NCBI GenBank assembly: GCA_023251255.1
Contig: JAHEZD010000030.1
Coordinates: 1-64,000, forward strand
DNA length: 64,000 nt
DNA from: Chitinophagaceae bacterium
Lineage (GTDB): Bacteria; Bacteroidota; Bacteroidia; Chitinophagales; Chitinophagaceae
Reading direction: 5' to 3'
The position numbers were made by a program, and so were the translations under genes. The notes beneath the pieces are model-generated. The model was not told the DNA's origin. It ran no database searches and was given only the letters and a program-made list of their open reading frames with translations. Positions within the stretch are counted from its first letter, which is position 1. Each line of letters starts with the position of its first letter. Shown here piece by piece: positions 37,958 to 46,675 of this stretch.

Positions 37958-38173
37958 ATGCAGGACCATCTGACAGATTTTGAAAGAGCGGAGTTTTATA
38001 AAAGCCGGTACCAAAGTAGGGGTACTTTAATTGTTATTTTTTCTGTTTTGCTTTTTTTCTTGGGCTTTGCAGTAGCAAGGTTCATATATAGGGAACTACC
38101 ATCGGTGGACAATAAAAAAGATAATACACCGGTAAAGCGAACACTTGTTCAACAGACTTATGGGCTTTCCTAA
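37958..38173 (+). CDS. Small single-pass membrane protein, 71 aa
   Basis: A 71-residue protein with a charged N-terminus (DFERAEFYKSRYQSRG), one hydrophobic helix (TLIVIFSVLLFFLGFAVARF) and a basic tail. It is divergent from the 72-aa gene, 25 bp away. The topology is credible, but no family is recognised. Confidence 0.55.
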   Translation: MQDHLTDFERAEFYKSRYQSRGTLIVIFSVLLFFLGFAVARFIYRELPSVDNKKDNTPVKRTLVQQTYGLS

Positions 38174-38496
38174 GGAAACGGGCTATCCGCTGCAAAGCCG
38201 CCACAAAGCTAGCACAGAAGCCTCAACGTGTTTTCCGCTGCTATCCCTAAGCCGAATGCAGCCAAAGGTCACCGCCCTCATTTCACTGACAGCTACGTTC
38301 CGCAGGCTGCACTTCCTGCTGCTCATTCAGTTGGTCACCTTTGGCTAAATGGGTAAATCTTCCAAAAGCGCACATGCAGCAGCTTTAACGTAAGCAATAA
38401 TTAATAGTTGTCAGGGGACATTGCTTACATTAAAGCCCCTGCATGGCCCACCCACCCGTGCGATAGACATGCAATGTCTTGACAGCGCCCCGAAGT
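38174..38496. other. Gene-free interval with a 14-bp inverted repeat
   Basis: No supported gene. AGCCAAAGGTCACC (38260-38273) and GGTCACCTTTGGCT (38333-38346) form an inverted repeat with one internal mismatch, 59 bp apart. The stretch is richer in G+C than its surroundings and contains TTTCCGCTGCTATCCCTAA-like sequence that looks like dispersed repetitive DNA. A weak AGACAT/ATGTCT hairpin lies near 38466-38480. It may be a non-autonomous mobile repeat or a recombination scar. Confidence 0.6.
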
Positions 38497-39024
38497 TTAC
38501 TTTTTTGCAATTTGCCATTGGTTATCCCATAGGGTAAGATAGGCGGTACGCTTCTGAGCTGCTTTGAAATCAACATTGACCAATGTTGCAAACGGTGTAA
38601 CATTCTTGTAAGCGATGGTATATTCTACCATCATTCTTTTACTGATCGGTTCTTCTTCTAAGTAAAGTACTTCAACAAGTTCTTCATCGGCTAATTTCAC
38701 TTTCTGTACGTAGCTAGCCTTGTCTTTTTCAAGGGTTGGTAAAAGGTATGGTTGTGCTTTTTCAGTAAAACTAATTAATGGCTTGCCGACATCCATCAAT
38801 TTCTGTTTTCGTTGGATGTTTACCAAACCTTGCGTTTCCAATCCGGCATTCAGTAACCTGCGGGCATGTTCGGGGTCACTGCAATAAATGTCATATTCGA
38901 AAACCCTTGGATAAGGTATTTGTTTTTGCAGCAGTTCAAAAGCGATTTTTTTGCTCAACTTTTTGGAGCCGCAACCTGCCATCAAAAAACATGGTAGTAA
39001 AAAGATCATCAGTGCTTTTTTCAT
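38497..39024 (-). CDS. Lipoprotein of unknown function
   Basis: A 175-residue protein with a lipoprotein signal (MKKALMIFLLPCFLMAGC); the lipobox Cys18 is followed by GSKK. The mature part is alpha/beta with no recognised domain (EYDIYCSDPEHARRLLNAGL, then VEYTIAYKNVTPFATLV). It probably sits in the inner or outer membrane facing the periplasm. It lies 44 bp downstream of the RteC-like gene on the same strand. Confidence 0.8.
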   Translation of the reverse strand: MKKALMIFLLPCFLMAGCGSKKLSKKIAFELLQKQIPYPRVFEYDIYCSDPEHARRLLNAGLETQGLVNIQRKQKLMDVGKPLISFTEKAQPYLLPTLEKDKASYVQKVKLADEELVEVLYLEEEPISKRMMVEYTIAYKNVTPFATLVNVDFKAAQKRTAYLTLWDNQWQIAKK

Positions 39025-39068
39025 GGTTATAAATTTGGGTTTGTTAAAAAAGAATTGGGGTTCAACGG

Positions 39069-40268
39069 TCAGTAATCCTGTATCCTATCTATCATTTGCT
39101 GTAGTGTGTCAATCACGATTTCTTTGTCCCTTGTCTCTGCCGAATAGGATTTGCTCCGCATACTGTCGTAGGAAATATCCTCTTTGTTGGCAGTTGACAA
39201 ATGCGGTACAATGGATTTGAAAACAGCATTCATGGAACGTGCTATCAGTATCTTTAGCTCATCAGCAGAACGCAAAATCAATGCCATTTGATCCACCGAC
39301 AGGACACTCTGTATCTTATGCTTTTTGCCTTCTTTTGCGTTTTGGGGAGGTGCGTTTTCGTCCATTGGCATGATGGCTAAATGCCGTTTCTTTTCTAGAT
39401 AGAACAGTTCATGTTTGAACCATTTGCATAATACGGTTTTCAAATCCGCATACTGGGCGTTCAATACAATACCGGGCTTGCGGTGGAGCTGCTTGAAAGC
39501 CTTGTAGTGTATCAGTAATTCGTCTATTTTGTCAGCAATGGAGGCCTTGCTGTTTATCTTTTCTGCAAGCTTTTTTGTGAAATAATCCATATAGGCCTTG
39601 CTGTTGAAATTGAGGTAAATGAGCAGTTCGTCAAAAGCTGTATAGGTGCACATTTCCTTTTCATGTTCTTCCATTAGTTCCAGTTCTTTTACCAGTTCCT
39701 TTTGATACAAAAGTTCCTTGAAACTTACTTCATGGTTTTCTTTCAGGTCGTTGATAAAGATGTATAATGGACTTAAAACAATATCCATGAACTGCTGGTC
39801 ATTTAACCGTTCTGCCAAGCCTTCTTTCAGTTTATCCAACTTTTTTTGCAGATCTTTTTTTGACACCAATAGGTAGGTAACAGGTACCCTTTGTTCCAAA
39901 CTTAAATATTGGTTGAACCTTACTTCAATAAAAGACAATAGTTCATCAAGGCACTTGATCAAAGTTTTGTTCAGGTTTTTCAGGGCTTGGTTCTTTACTG
40001 GGCAATTGTTTTGATTTTCATATGCCTGATCGAGTAACACGATTAAAGCATAATGGTATTGCTTGATCAATAATTCTATTTGCTTGTGCTTGGTAAGCCC
40101 GAATACCTGATGCTTTAATTGTGATTCCAAACTTGCCTTTTCATTCGCAAGCCTTGATAGGATGGCCTCTATTTGGGCCTCAGTAATTTCGGACACATTT
40201 GTTTTCTTGGGATTGAGCGTTACCGTTATCACTACATCTATCCATTCTAATGTGTATGTATGTTGCAT
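39069..40268 (-). CDS. RteC-like conserved protein of Bacteroidetes elements
   Basis: A 399-residue, strongly helical, Lys/Leu/Glu-rich soluble protein. The C-terminal region (SVLSVDQMALILRSADEL, then ISYDSMRSKSYSAETRDKE) has the pattern seen at the end of RteC-type proteins, which regulate transfer in Bacteroides elements. The WFKHELFYLEKKRHLAIM segment near residue 290 also fits. The rest is too diverged for certainty. If the assignment is right, it could control ICE excision or transfer; no RteA/RteB two-component pair lies next to it. Confidence 0.55.
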   Translation of the reverse strand: MQHTYTLEWIDVVITVTLNPKKTNVSEITEAQIEAILSRLANEKASLESQLKHQVFGLTKHKQIELLIKQYHYALIVLLDQAYENQNNCPVKNQALKNLNKTLIKCLDELLSFIEVRFNQYLSLEQRVPVTYLLVSKKDLQKKLDKLKEGLAERLNDQQFMDIVLSPLYIFINDLKENHEVSFKELLYQKELVKELELMEEHEKEMCTYTAFDELLIYLNFNSKAYMDYFTKKLAEKINSKASIADKIDELLIHYKAFKQLHRKPGIVLNAQYADLKTVLCKWFKHELFYLEKKRHLAIMPMDENAPPQNAKEGKKHKIQSVLSVDQMALILRSADELKILIARSMNAVFKSIVPHLSTANKEDISYDSMRSKSYSAETRDKEIVIDTLQQMIDRIQDY

Positions 40269-40473
40269 ACCCTTACTAATTTAATTATTAAACATTAAGG
40301 GGGGCTACACTAATCAGTATTCAATAGGAATGCTTGGGTTGCTGTTCCTGCAAATGCTGATTTGATACCGTAAATTAGAAGGAGCTTTTGTTGGGATGAA
40401 AATTTTTATGTGAACTATGGAACGGATGATGTGAAGAGGCATATTGAAGTGCCTTTTTACAATAGATGCAATT

Positions 40474-40502
40474 AAAAATCCCCGGCAAAGCCAGGGATTT
40501 TT
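40474..40502 (-). terminator. Terminator downstream of the TlpA-like gene
   Basis: AAAAATCCC, GGC, loop AAA, GCC, GGGATTTTT form a strong, nearly continuous stem with a T run on the minus strand, about 60 bp after the TlpA-like stop codon. The A/T symmetry means it could work in both directions. The rest of 40269-40563 has no supported gene. Confidence 0.85.
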
Positions 40503-40563
40503 GTTCTGATGCTCACAACTATACTTGGGGGTTATAGTAAAGGGGAATATTGTATTTACATTG

Positions 40564-41895
40564 CTAAAATATGTTTTTATCATTGGACTTTAGCACAAGC
40601 ATCTCCATTTCACATTCTTTTGCTACCAAATCAAAACCATACGGGTTAAGCTGGTTACGCCAAGCATCTATGCTTTGTATATTCTTCCCTATGTGTAGTT
40701 CCATGTTTATCTTTCCAGTTTGGTTTCCCCTATCCAGTACCAAAGGCAGGTTACTTAATCTTGCATCCGTATTCAGCATTTCGACAAAATAGCCCAAGGA
40801 CACCCCCTTTTGAACATAACTGTACTCACCTGCTGCATTTTGTTCAAGCTGGTGCTTTTCGAATCCATCGGCTTTTGCAATTTGTGGGGCTGGGGAGTTA
40901 TCCAAGTTTTTTAATACTAGGCACTTGATCTTTCTTTTTTCCACCCTCGACTCCAGCCTAAAAAAGAAATCCAAATCTTTTGTAAGCCTGACTTGTAGTT
41001 CCTGTTTTGTAGATGACAGTGGTGCAATGATCTCGTAAGAGTACCAGTTGCCCTTGTTCCACGCATCCCTATAACCTGACTGCATACTATAAAAAAAGCG
41101 GGCTGAATCAGAAATATCTAGAACGCACCTTTTTATATTTTTCAGGTCAGGGAACTTGTTGTACCCAAAAGCGTACAAGGTGGGGATGGAAAAGTTATAC
41201 AGGCTGTACCTTGTTATTGACTGCATAGAATCCTTCATGAAATTTGTGGTGCAGCCTGCACCACTTGTATAGGAACTGAAGCCACTGTGGTATTTTGCGT
41301 TTGCGTGGACCGATGGGGATACTGTATATAATGGGACGTCTTTTGAGAATTCAATGTTATTGTCTTTTACTGGCCAATAAACAGGGCTGTTGTTTAGAAG
41401 TGTCTTAATGTTGGCAGGGGTTACATATTCTGCGGCAGTTATCGCTTTGATTGTTCCATCTGGGCCTATCCAGATTTCGTGTGGAATGGATCTGTATTGA
41501 AAGTTATCTGTTACCGATTTGCCGTTTGTAACCAGCGGTATCAGGTTTATATCTTTTGTGCCACCTTTTCTTGTAAGGAAATCCAATACTGTTTTATTTT
41601 TTTCCGTGGTAACCGCCAGTACTTGAAGCCTGCCCTTGAATTGTTCCTGCAATAACTGCATTTTTGGCAATGCCGCCACGCATGGGCCGCACCATGTGGC
41701 CCAAAAATCCAGTATCACCAACTTGCCTTTGAAGTCTGACAGTTTTGCGGTTTGGAAAGGATAGTTAAGAATGTTTGCAAATTGAATATCGGATACTTTA
41801 TCGCCGATGGTAAGTGGCTTAATTGCTGCCTTGTTTTGGCTATAAGCATGGAAACACAGCCCCAATGAGGCCAATAAAACGACTAGAAATTTCAT
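40564..41895 (-). CDS. TlpA-like thioredoxin-domain protein with a C-terminal extension
   Basis: A 443-residue exported protein with a signal peptide (MKFLVVLLASLGLCFHAYS). A TlpA/redoxin domain has the active-site WATWCGPCVAALPKM, with the CxxC near residue 70, and the IPHEIWIGPDGTI cis-Pro region. The 250-residue C-terminal part is of a type often attached to Bacteroidetes TlpA proteins near SusC/SusD loci. It should reduce or isomerise disulfides in the periplasm. It may belong functionally with the SusCD-MauE locus 4-14 kb away. Confidence 0.9.
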   Translation of the reverse strand: MKFLVVLLASLGLCFHAYSQNKAAIKPLTIGDKVSDIQFANILNYPFQTAKLSDFKGKLVILDFWATWCGPCVAALPKMQLLQEQFKGRLQVLAVTTEKNKTVLDFLTRKGGTKDINLIPLVTNGKSVTDNFQYRSIPHEIWIGPDGTIKAITAAEYVTPANIKTLLNNSPVYWPVKDNNIEFSKDVPLYTVSPSVHANAKYHSGFSSYTSGAGCTTNFMKDSMQSITRYSLYNFSIPTLYAFGYNKFPDLKNIKRCVLDISDSARFFYSMQSGYRDAWNKGNWYSYEIIAPLSSTKQELQVRLTKDLDFFFRLESRVEKRKIKCLVLKNLDNSPAPQIAKADGFEKHQLEQNAAGEYSYVQKGVSLGYFVEMLNTDARLSNLPLVLDRGNQTGKINMELHIGKNIQSIDAWRNQLNPYGFDLVAKECEMEMLVLKSNDKNIF

Positions 41896-42054
41896 GTGGT
41901 TAATAATAAAAGGTGAAACAATTAACCACTATTTGCAACACGGGAAAGGAAGGAACTACCTGAAAAACAAATTTGTTTACATTTGTGAGCATAAAAAGAA
42001 CGATAATGAATATTTCTATCGTTTTTATGAATATTTTATTCAAACAAATTAATT

Positions 42055-42441
42055 ATGGCCACCAGCACCTTGAAAATATTGCGTGAAGTGAACGATTACA
42101 CTCAGGATTTTGTAGCTGAGGACATTTTGGGTATTAGCCAACCCACCTATGCAAGGCTGGAACAGAACCCATCTAAAATAACAGCAGAACAGGCACAGAA
42201 ACTGTCTGATTTGTACAAGGTGAGTATTGCCAATTTGCTATCTGAATCTACACCAGTAATTACTTTCAAAGATTCGATTAAAGAGAATAATTATGGCACT
42301 ACAGGCTATCAACATTCTAATACCAATAATTTCCATGAAGGCGAGGTTAATGTATTAAAAGCACAGAATGAGTTGTTGTTAAAACAGAATGCTGAATTGA
42401 TGGAATTGGTAAAGGTATTGGGTGGTAAATTGGCAGGATAA
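42055..42441 (+). CDS. XRE-family regulator with a coiled-coil tail
   Basis: A 128-residue protein. The N-terminal helix-turn-helix spans about residues 5-62 (EDILGISQPTYARLEQNPSKI, then QKLSDLYKVSIANLL). An Asn-rich middle and a short C-terminal coiled coil (NVLKAQNELLLKQNAELMELV) that would dimerise it follow. The protein at 43868-44284 has the same layout, so the two probably share ancestry. They flank the AlbA_2 protein gene. The targets are unknown. Confidence 0.88.
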   Translation: MATSTLKILREVNDYTQDFVAEDILGISQPTYARLEQNPSKITAEQAQKLSDLYKVSIANLLSESTPVITFKDSIKENNYGTTGYQHSNTNNFHEGEVNVLKAQNELLLKQNAELMELVKVLGGKLAG

Positions 42442-42445
42442 TCTC

Positions 42446-43777
42446 TTAGTCTAATATTTTCCAATAACCGCCTCTGTCTGCCCCTATTCTTTCTATTCGC
42501 TTCTCTTTTTTTAGTTTCTCAAGGTTCCATTCTACCCCACGTCTGGTTAAGCCAGTGGCTTTTTGTAGCTTTGAACCAGCAATGCGTGGATTTTCTTTAA
42601 TGAGGTCAATTATTGCTTTGGCCTTGTCCTTCTCCACAGTTTTCTCCACAGTTTTCTCCACAGTTTTCTCCACAGTTGCACTTTTGAACGTGACCATCAA
42701 CCCTGAGAACTCTGTATTGAAAACAGGTAAAGGTGTACCTGCTGCTTCACAAGCATCGTTTATTTTTTCTATGCCACGACCCCAAGATTCTATATAACCA
42801 GCCCTGAAAAATGCCGCAGCAATATCTGGGTTATAAGGCACGGAAGGATGTTTTTGAGTGAGCCTATCTATTGTCCAATTATCAGGTAATTGGCCAGCGT
42901 TCCAAAAAACTATCTTGTCATCATACACACTTATCTGTACAGGTATGCCACTACTGTAATCCTTATGGGCAAGGGCATTGAACAAGCTTTCTCGTAATGC
43001 GGCTTCTGGAAATGGGAAGGTTTCTACTCGAACCATCCCTTCATAACCGATGGCCGCTTTCAGATATTTGGTAAACAGTAAATCCAATGTTTTTTCTACC
43101 TGTTGAAAAAGTGACCCCTGTATGACATCCTGAAAAAGCAGGTCGGTATTTGTTCTAAAAAAACCTATTTTCACACAAGCACCCGTCACGAACTTTTCTG
43201 GATCGGGATGAAACAGTATCACCGCAGCACGTTTTAGGTAGGTACCTTCTTTTAGTTGTAGGCGTTCTACCAAAAGATCATTGCCTTCATCCAAAATATC
43301 TTCGGTTAGGCGTTTGCTCTGTGTGGCTTTCTTGCGGAAAATAGCGAAGGCATCGTTGCTAAGGTCAGCTATTGAAACATTAGGAACTGGCACACCATCC
43401 CAACGTTTTCCCTGCTTCTGCAATAGCAATTTATCCAGGGCAGCACCTTTCAGTTCCTGCTTGGTGCTGCCGCTACGGTAATGGTACTGACCTTTATAGC
43501 TTACAGGGTATGGATAAGGCGGCACTTCAATGGTGATATATTCTTTACCTGCTTTATTGTGAAGGTTCACATCTACCAATATGCCCAACACATCACGCAC
43601 TTTATTGGGAATTTCTTCCATCAAATTTGCGACATCTTTTAGCCCGGTAATAATGCCTTCGTCATTTTTACCAATAACAATAGTGCCGCCTTGTGCATTG
43701 GCAAAACCGGAAATCCATTTCAGGTATTCGTCCCTCCAAGATTCTTTCCATTCAATATTTTGGCTTTCTCCGTTCAT
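42446..43777 (-). CDS. AlbA_2/Schlafen-type ATP-binding protein with a VEKT repeat
   Basis: A 443-residue protein. The N-terminal AlbA_2 domain has NIEWKESWRDEYLKWISGFANAQGG (key residues ESWRDEYLKW and FANAQGGTIVIG), followed by an ATP-binding region (FPEAALRESLFNALAHKDY). A C-terminal winged helix (NPRIAGSKLQKATGLTRRGVE) ends the protein. Between them is a perfect four-unit VEKT linker encoded by a 12-bp tandem repeat. Family members are putative transcriptional regulators; some are linked to defence. I chose the ATG at 43777 because the protein then begins directly with the conserved ESQNIEWKE. Confidence 0.88.
   Translation of the reverse strand: MNGESQNIEWKESWRDEYLKWISGFANAQGGTIVIGKNDEGIITGLKDVANLMEEIPNKVRDVLGILVDVNLHNKAGKEYITIEVPPYPYPVSYKGQYHYRSGSTKQELKGAALDKLLLQKQGKRWDGVPVPNVSIADLSNDAFAIFRKKATQSKRLTEDILDEGNDLLVERLQLKEGTYLKRAAVILFHPDPEKFVTGACVKIGFFRTNTDLLFQDVIQGSLFQQVEKTLDLLFTKYLKAAIGYEGMVRVETFPFPEAALRESLFNALAHKDYSSGIPVQISVYDDKIVFWNAGQLPDNWTIDRLTQKHPSVPYNPDIAAAFFRAGYIESWGRGIEKINDACEAAGTPLPVFNTEFSGLMVTFKSATVEKTVEKTVEKTVEKDKAKAIIDLIKENPRIAGSKLQKATGLTRRGVEWNLEKLKKEKRIERIGADRGGYWKILD
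42630..42677. repeat. 12-bp tandem repeat, four perfect copies
   Basis: TTCTCCACAGTT is repeated four times without mismatch inside the AlbA_2 gene and encodes the VEKT linker in frame. Each unit adds or removes four residues, so slippage would change linker length without a frameshift. Confidence 0.95.
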
Positions 43778-43867
43778 GATGTGTTGCAAAACTAAATGGA
43801 TTTGAAAGCCCAAAAAACTAAGTTCAAATTTTGTCCACTGTTTAATTGGGAAATTATTGATACTATG

Positions 43868-44284
43868 CTAATTGTGGATTGAGTTTTTCTCAATTATAGC
43901 CAATAGTTTTCCATTCTGCTGCTGCACAACTTCAAGCTGCTGTTTCAAGGTTTTGATCTCGCTGTTTTTGGATGCAATGATTTCATCAATGCCACGATCG
44001 TTGTATTGATGGTTGATATAGCCATTGCTGCCGCCACCACTAAAGCTACAATTGGTGTACATCACATCTGCTTGGTAATAGTTAGGTGTATCATCTATCA
44101 TAAAGAACTCAACTGGCACACGGTATAGATCTGAGAGTTGCTGCGCAATTGTACCGTTCAGTTTTGTTTTGCCTTTTTCCAGTTTATTGTAATCCTCAAT
44201 GGGCATTGACAATTCCTTTGCAACATCTTCGGGTGCCCAATTACGGTGTTCCCTGAACAAAGATAATTTTAAAGGAAGATTCAT
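43868..44284 (-). CDS. XRE-family regulator with a coiled-coil tail
   Basis: A 138-residue protein. The helix-turn-helix spans about residues 8-62 (EDVAKELSMPIEDYNKLEKGKTKL, shown here by key residues EDVAKELSMP and NKLEKGK). A Tyr/Asn/Gly-rich middle and a C-terminal coiled coil (NSEIKTLKQQLEVVQQQNGK) follow. It has the same layout as the regulator at 42055-42441. I chose ATG at 44284; the frame extends upstream but without conserved content. It may regulate the neighbouring AlbA_2 gene. Confidence 0.85.
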   Translation of the reverse strand: MNLPLKLSLFREHRNWAPEDVAKELSMPIEDYNKLEKGKTKLNGTIAQQLSDLYRVPVEFFMIDDTPNYYQADVMYTNCSFSGGGSNGYINHQYNDRGIDEIIASKNSEIKTLKQQLEVVQQQNGKLLAIIEKNSIHN

Positions 44285-44303
44285 TTTAACTATATAAGTA
44301 TCA

Positions 44304-44645
44304 TTATTTCTTCTTAGCGGATAACTGTTTAGTTTGCTTTTTCGCAGCAAGCATAGTTTTATGAACAAACCGAATCATGATATCAAAATCTACTTTAAAT
44401 AAACTACTCATGAACTCTATTTCGTTCAATGTGAATTTTCCAGGATCTTCAATTTTTTTCAAGAATGAATAAAAGGAAATTCCCAAGAGGATTTGAAGAT
44501 TACTTTTTGCGAAAGTTGCAAATATTTGAGGGAAACTTTCAACCGTATTATTGGCTAAACCTGTCCTAATGGTATTGATTTTATGAAGTCCTTCCTCGGT
44601 TTCATAAAATTCAAGTAATACTTCTCCCTTCGTCTTTTTTGCCAT
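44304..44645 (-). CDS. Small helical protein upstream of an XRE regulator
   Basis: A 113-residue helical protein (MAKKTKGEVLLEFYETEEG to MLAAKKQTKQLSAKKK), with the pattern KFTLNEIEFMSSLFKVDFDIMIRFV resembling a degenerate helix-turn-helix. The C-terminus is Lys-rich. I chose the ATG at 44645; the frame extends seven codons upstream. It precedes the XRE gene by 19 bp on the same strand and is probably co-transcribed with it. Function unknown. Confidence 0.65.
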   Translation of the reverse strand: MAKKTKGEVLLEFYETEEGLHKINTIRTGLANNTVESFPQIFATFAKSNLQILLGISFYSFLKKIEDPGKFTLNEIEFMSSLFKVDFDIMIRFVHKTMLAAKKQTKQLSAKKK

Positions 44646-44790
44646 TTTAAAGTAATTAACGGACAAAAATTAGCAGCATGTTTAGTAATATAAATAGAAT
44701 ACTACGATTCGTTATTTATATACTTTTATTTAGTAGTTGCAAACTTTGATTTGAAAGTTTTATCTTAGTAGCCACAATTAGTGGATTTGC

Positions 44791-45363
44791 ATGAGTAAAA
44801 GAAGTATTGATATTGGGAAACTATCCAAAGAGGAACTTAGCGAAGTTTCACTTAAATCGGTATTTTATCAATACCACACTGCTCTATGCATTTTCGCTGA
44901 AAAATTAGTGCAGGACAGAACCGAAGCCGAAGATATTGTTGAGGATGTGTTTATTAAGCTTTGGCAGAAAGAGCCCGATTTTAGCCAATACAAAAACATT
45001 AAAGCCGTATTGTACCTAACTGTTAAAAATGCCTGCCTGGATCATATCAAAAAACGCCGTAGGGATAATGAGAAGCTTAATGGATTTACTTACACCCTGC
45101 AACAGGAAACTGAGAGTTTTATATTGCTAGAAATCGTTCGTGCCGAGGTTTTGCGTAACTTATATGCAGCACTGGAAAACCTGCCTGTTGAACGCCGAAA
45201 CGTGATGCAGTTAATTTATGTAGAAGGTTGGGAAAGCAATAAGGTAGCCGAGCATTTGGATATATCCATACACACTGTTAAGAAGCACAGGTTAAGGGGC
45301 ATAAAAGATTTGAGGAGTTCGGGTATTGGGTTTTTGTGGGCGGTGGTGTTGTGGTTTATGTAA
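44791..45363 (+). CDS. ECF sigma factor (FecI-like)
   Basis: A 190-residue extracytoplasmic-function sigma factor. Region 2 is DIVEDVFIKLWQKEP near residue 47, and region 4 is RRNVMQLIYVEGWESNKVAEHLDISIHTVKKH (key residues WESNKVAEHLDIS) near 150. In Bacteroidetes such factors work with FecR anti-sigma proteins and SusC/SusD transporters, normally adjacent. Here the fecR gene starts 2.2 kb downstream, beyond two opposite-strand genes, an arrangement that suggests later insertion. Confidence 0.93.
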   Translation: MSKRSIDIGKLSKEELSEVSLKSVFYQYHTALCIFAEKLVQDRTEAEDIVEDVFIKLWQKEPDFSQYKNIKAVLYLTVKNACLDHIKKRRRDNEKLNGFTYTLQQETESFILLEIVRAEVLRNLYAALENLPVERRNVMQLIYVEGWESNKVAEHLDISIHTVKKHRLRGIKDLRSSGIGFLWAVVLWFM

Positions 45364-45401
45364 ATGAGTTGCTTTTTATTTGGTTTTACGCACATTTCGT
45401 G

Positions 45402-46397
45402 TTAAAGACTGTGTTGGTCTCTCTGGTGTGATTTATCTCTTGCGTCTTGAATGGTATCACATGTTAGAAGTAAGTCAAGCATAGCCCAAACTCTCATACT
45501 CCTAATAATCTTTTTGCCTGCTTTAACTTCCTTTAATGGAATAATAGCGGGTCCTAAATCATACAAATAGCATTCTCCCCATATTTGTTTAGGAACTTTG
45601 GGAAAATGCAATGATGGGTCTGTGAATACTTGATAACTGTCAATATGATGAATAGATTGAAGTTTACCATTGTAGCGAAATGCTATGTAGTTTGGAGGCT
45701 CTGCTGGCCACCCACTTTTATTGCCACCCACTCCGTGAAAATATTTTTTATGTTTGTTTACAATCTCTTGCCAAGTCAAATTCCAGTTGTCTGGACCGCC
45801 CCTGCCAAGAGATACAACATAAACCCAATTACTGTCAACATTTTGCATAGTGCTAATTTTTTGTAAATAAAAGTTCAAATCTCTTAAAAGCCTATTTTCA
45901 TTATCACGCCCCATTTTTATTGAAGAAATTGAAAGCTTTTCTAAAGTTCGCCAGGGTATTACTTCGACTTCAATAATTCCAATTTTATTACTCTTGAAAT
46001 GGCTTTTAGTATAAGCAGGAATACTTTCGTTAAAGATTATAATGCGTTTGTCTTTTGCTAAAGAATTTTTAAAACTTGGTCTGTCAGAATATTTTTTAAG
46101 TTGTTCAAATGTTGGAAAATTCCAACCCCGTTTTGCTTCAACTAATATGTGAAATTCACCTTCTTGTATTATTTCAAAATCAGTAAACCCTTTTTCCTTT
46201 TCATGGGTTTGTAGCCTAATTTTTATTTTGTCTGGGTCAAAAGGAGTTTTAATTTTTAGAAGCGTCAAAAAGTTTTGCATGAAATGTTTGCAAGTGCTTA
46301 ATGTGTAGCCGACACTATAAGAAATGTCATTTTCTTTTTCTCCAAGTAGTTGAAATATGCTGTCAACTTTTTTATTAAAAATATATAGGTCGCTCAT
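45402..46397 (-). CDS. PD-(D/E)XK nuclease-like protein
   Basis: A 331-residue AT-rich gene product. A nuclease-like core is visible at KGFTDFEIIQEGEFHILVEAKRGW (key residues TDFEI near 72 and VEAKRGW near 88), matching the D-x(n)-E-x-K active site. The rest is not recognised; WVYVVSLGRGGPDNWNLTWQE near residue 200 is distinctive. I chose ATG at 46397. It pairs with the caspase-like gene, 278 bp upstream on the same strand, and both are more AT-rich than the surrounding Sus locus. A DNA-cutting defence effector is plausible. Confidence 0.7.
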   Translation of the reverse strand: MSDLYIFNKKVDSIFQLLGEKENDISYSVGYTLSTCKHFMQNFLTLLKIKTPFDPDKIKIRLQTHEKEKGFTDFEIIQEGEFHILVEAKRGWNFPTFEQLKKYSDRPSFKNSLAKDKRIIIFNESIPAYTKSHFKSNKIGIIEVEVIPWRTLEKLSISSIKMGRDNENRLLRDLNFYLQKISTMQNVDSNWVYVVSLGRGGPDNWNLTWQEIVNKHKKYFHGVGGNKSGWPAEPPNYIAFRYNGKLQSIHHIDSYQVFTDPSLHFPKVPKQIWGECYLYDLGPAIIPLKEVKAGKKIIRSMRVWAMLDLLLTCDTIQDARDKSHQRDQHSL

Positions 46398-46675
46398 AAT
46401 TTGAAGGGTATTGTTACATAGCCGCAAAACGAACAGGGCTTTGTGTTGGCTAGGTTTTCAAGTTTCGTCTGCCCACAACTGCTGTTGATATTTGTAAAAA
46501 TGTTAAGAATATATTTGTTAGCCAAATAGAATTCTGAGCTCAAACTGAAATACAATAGAAAACAAATGTTGAACTGCGTAATGTCGCACCCTACTAACAC
46601 AAAACCTAATGACTACTGTTTTATCTCGTTTGCATAGTCAGTCTGCTTACTCAATTCTAATACAATAATTTATGT

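Noticed and set aside
40314-40583. 89-codon minus-strand frame between the TlpA-like and RteC-like genes
   Set aside because: It runs across the strong terminator at 40474-40502, overlaps the TlpA-like stop and has no protein-like pattern.
42630-42677. CRISPR-like array
   Set aside because: The units are contiguous 12-mers with no spacers and lie in frame inside a coding region.
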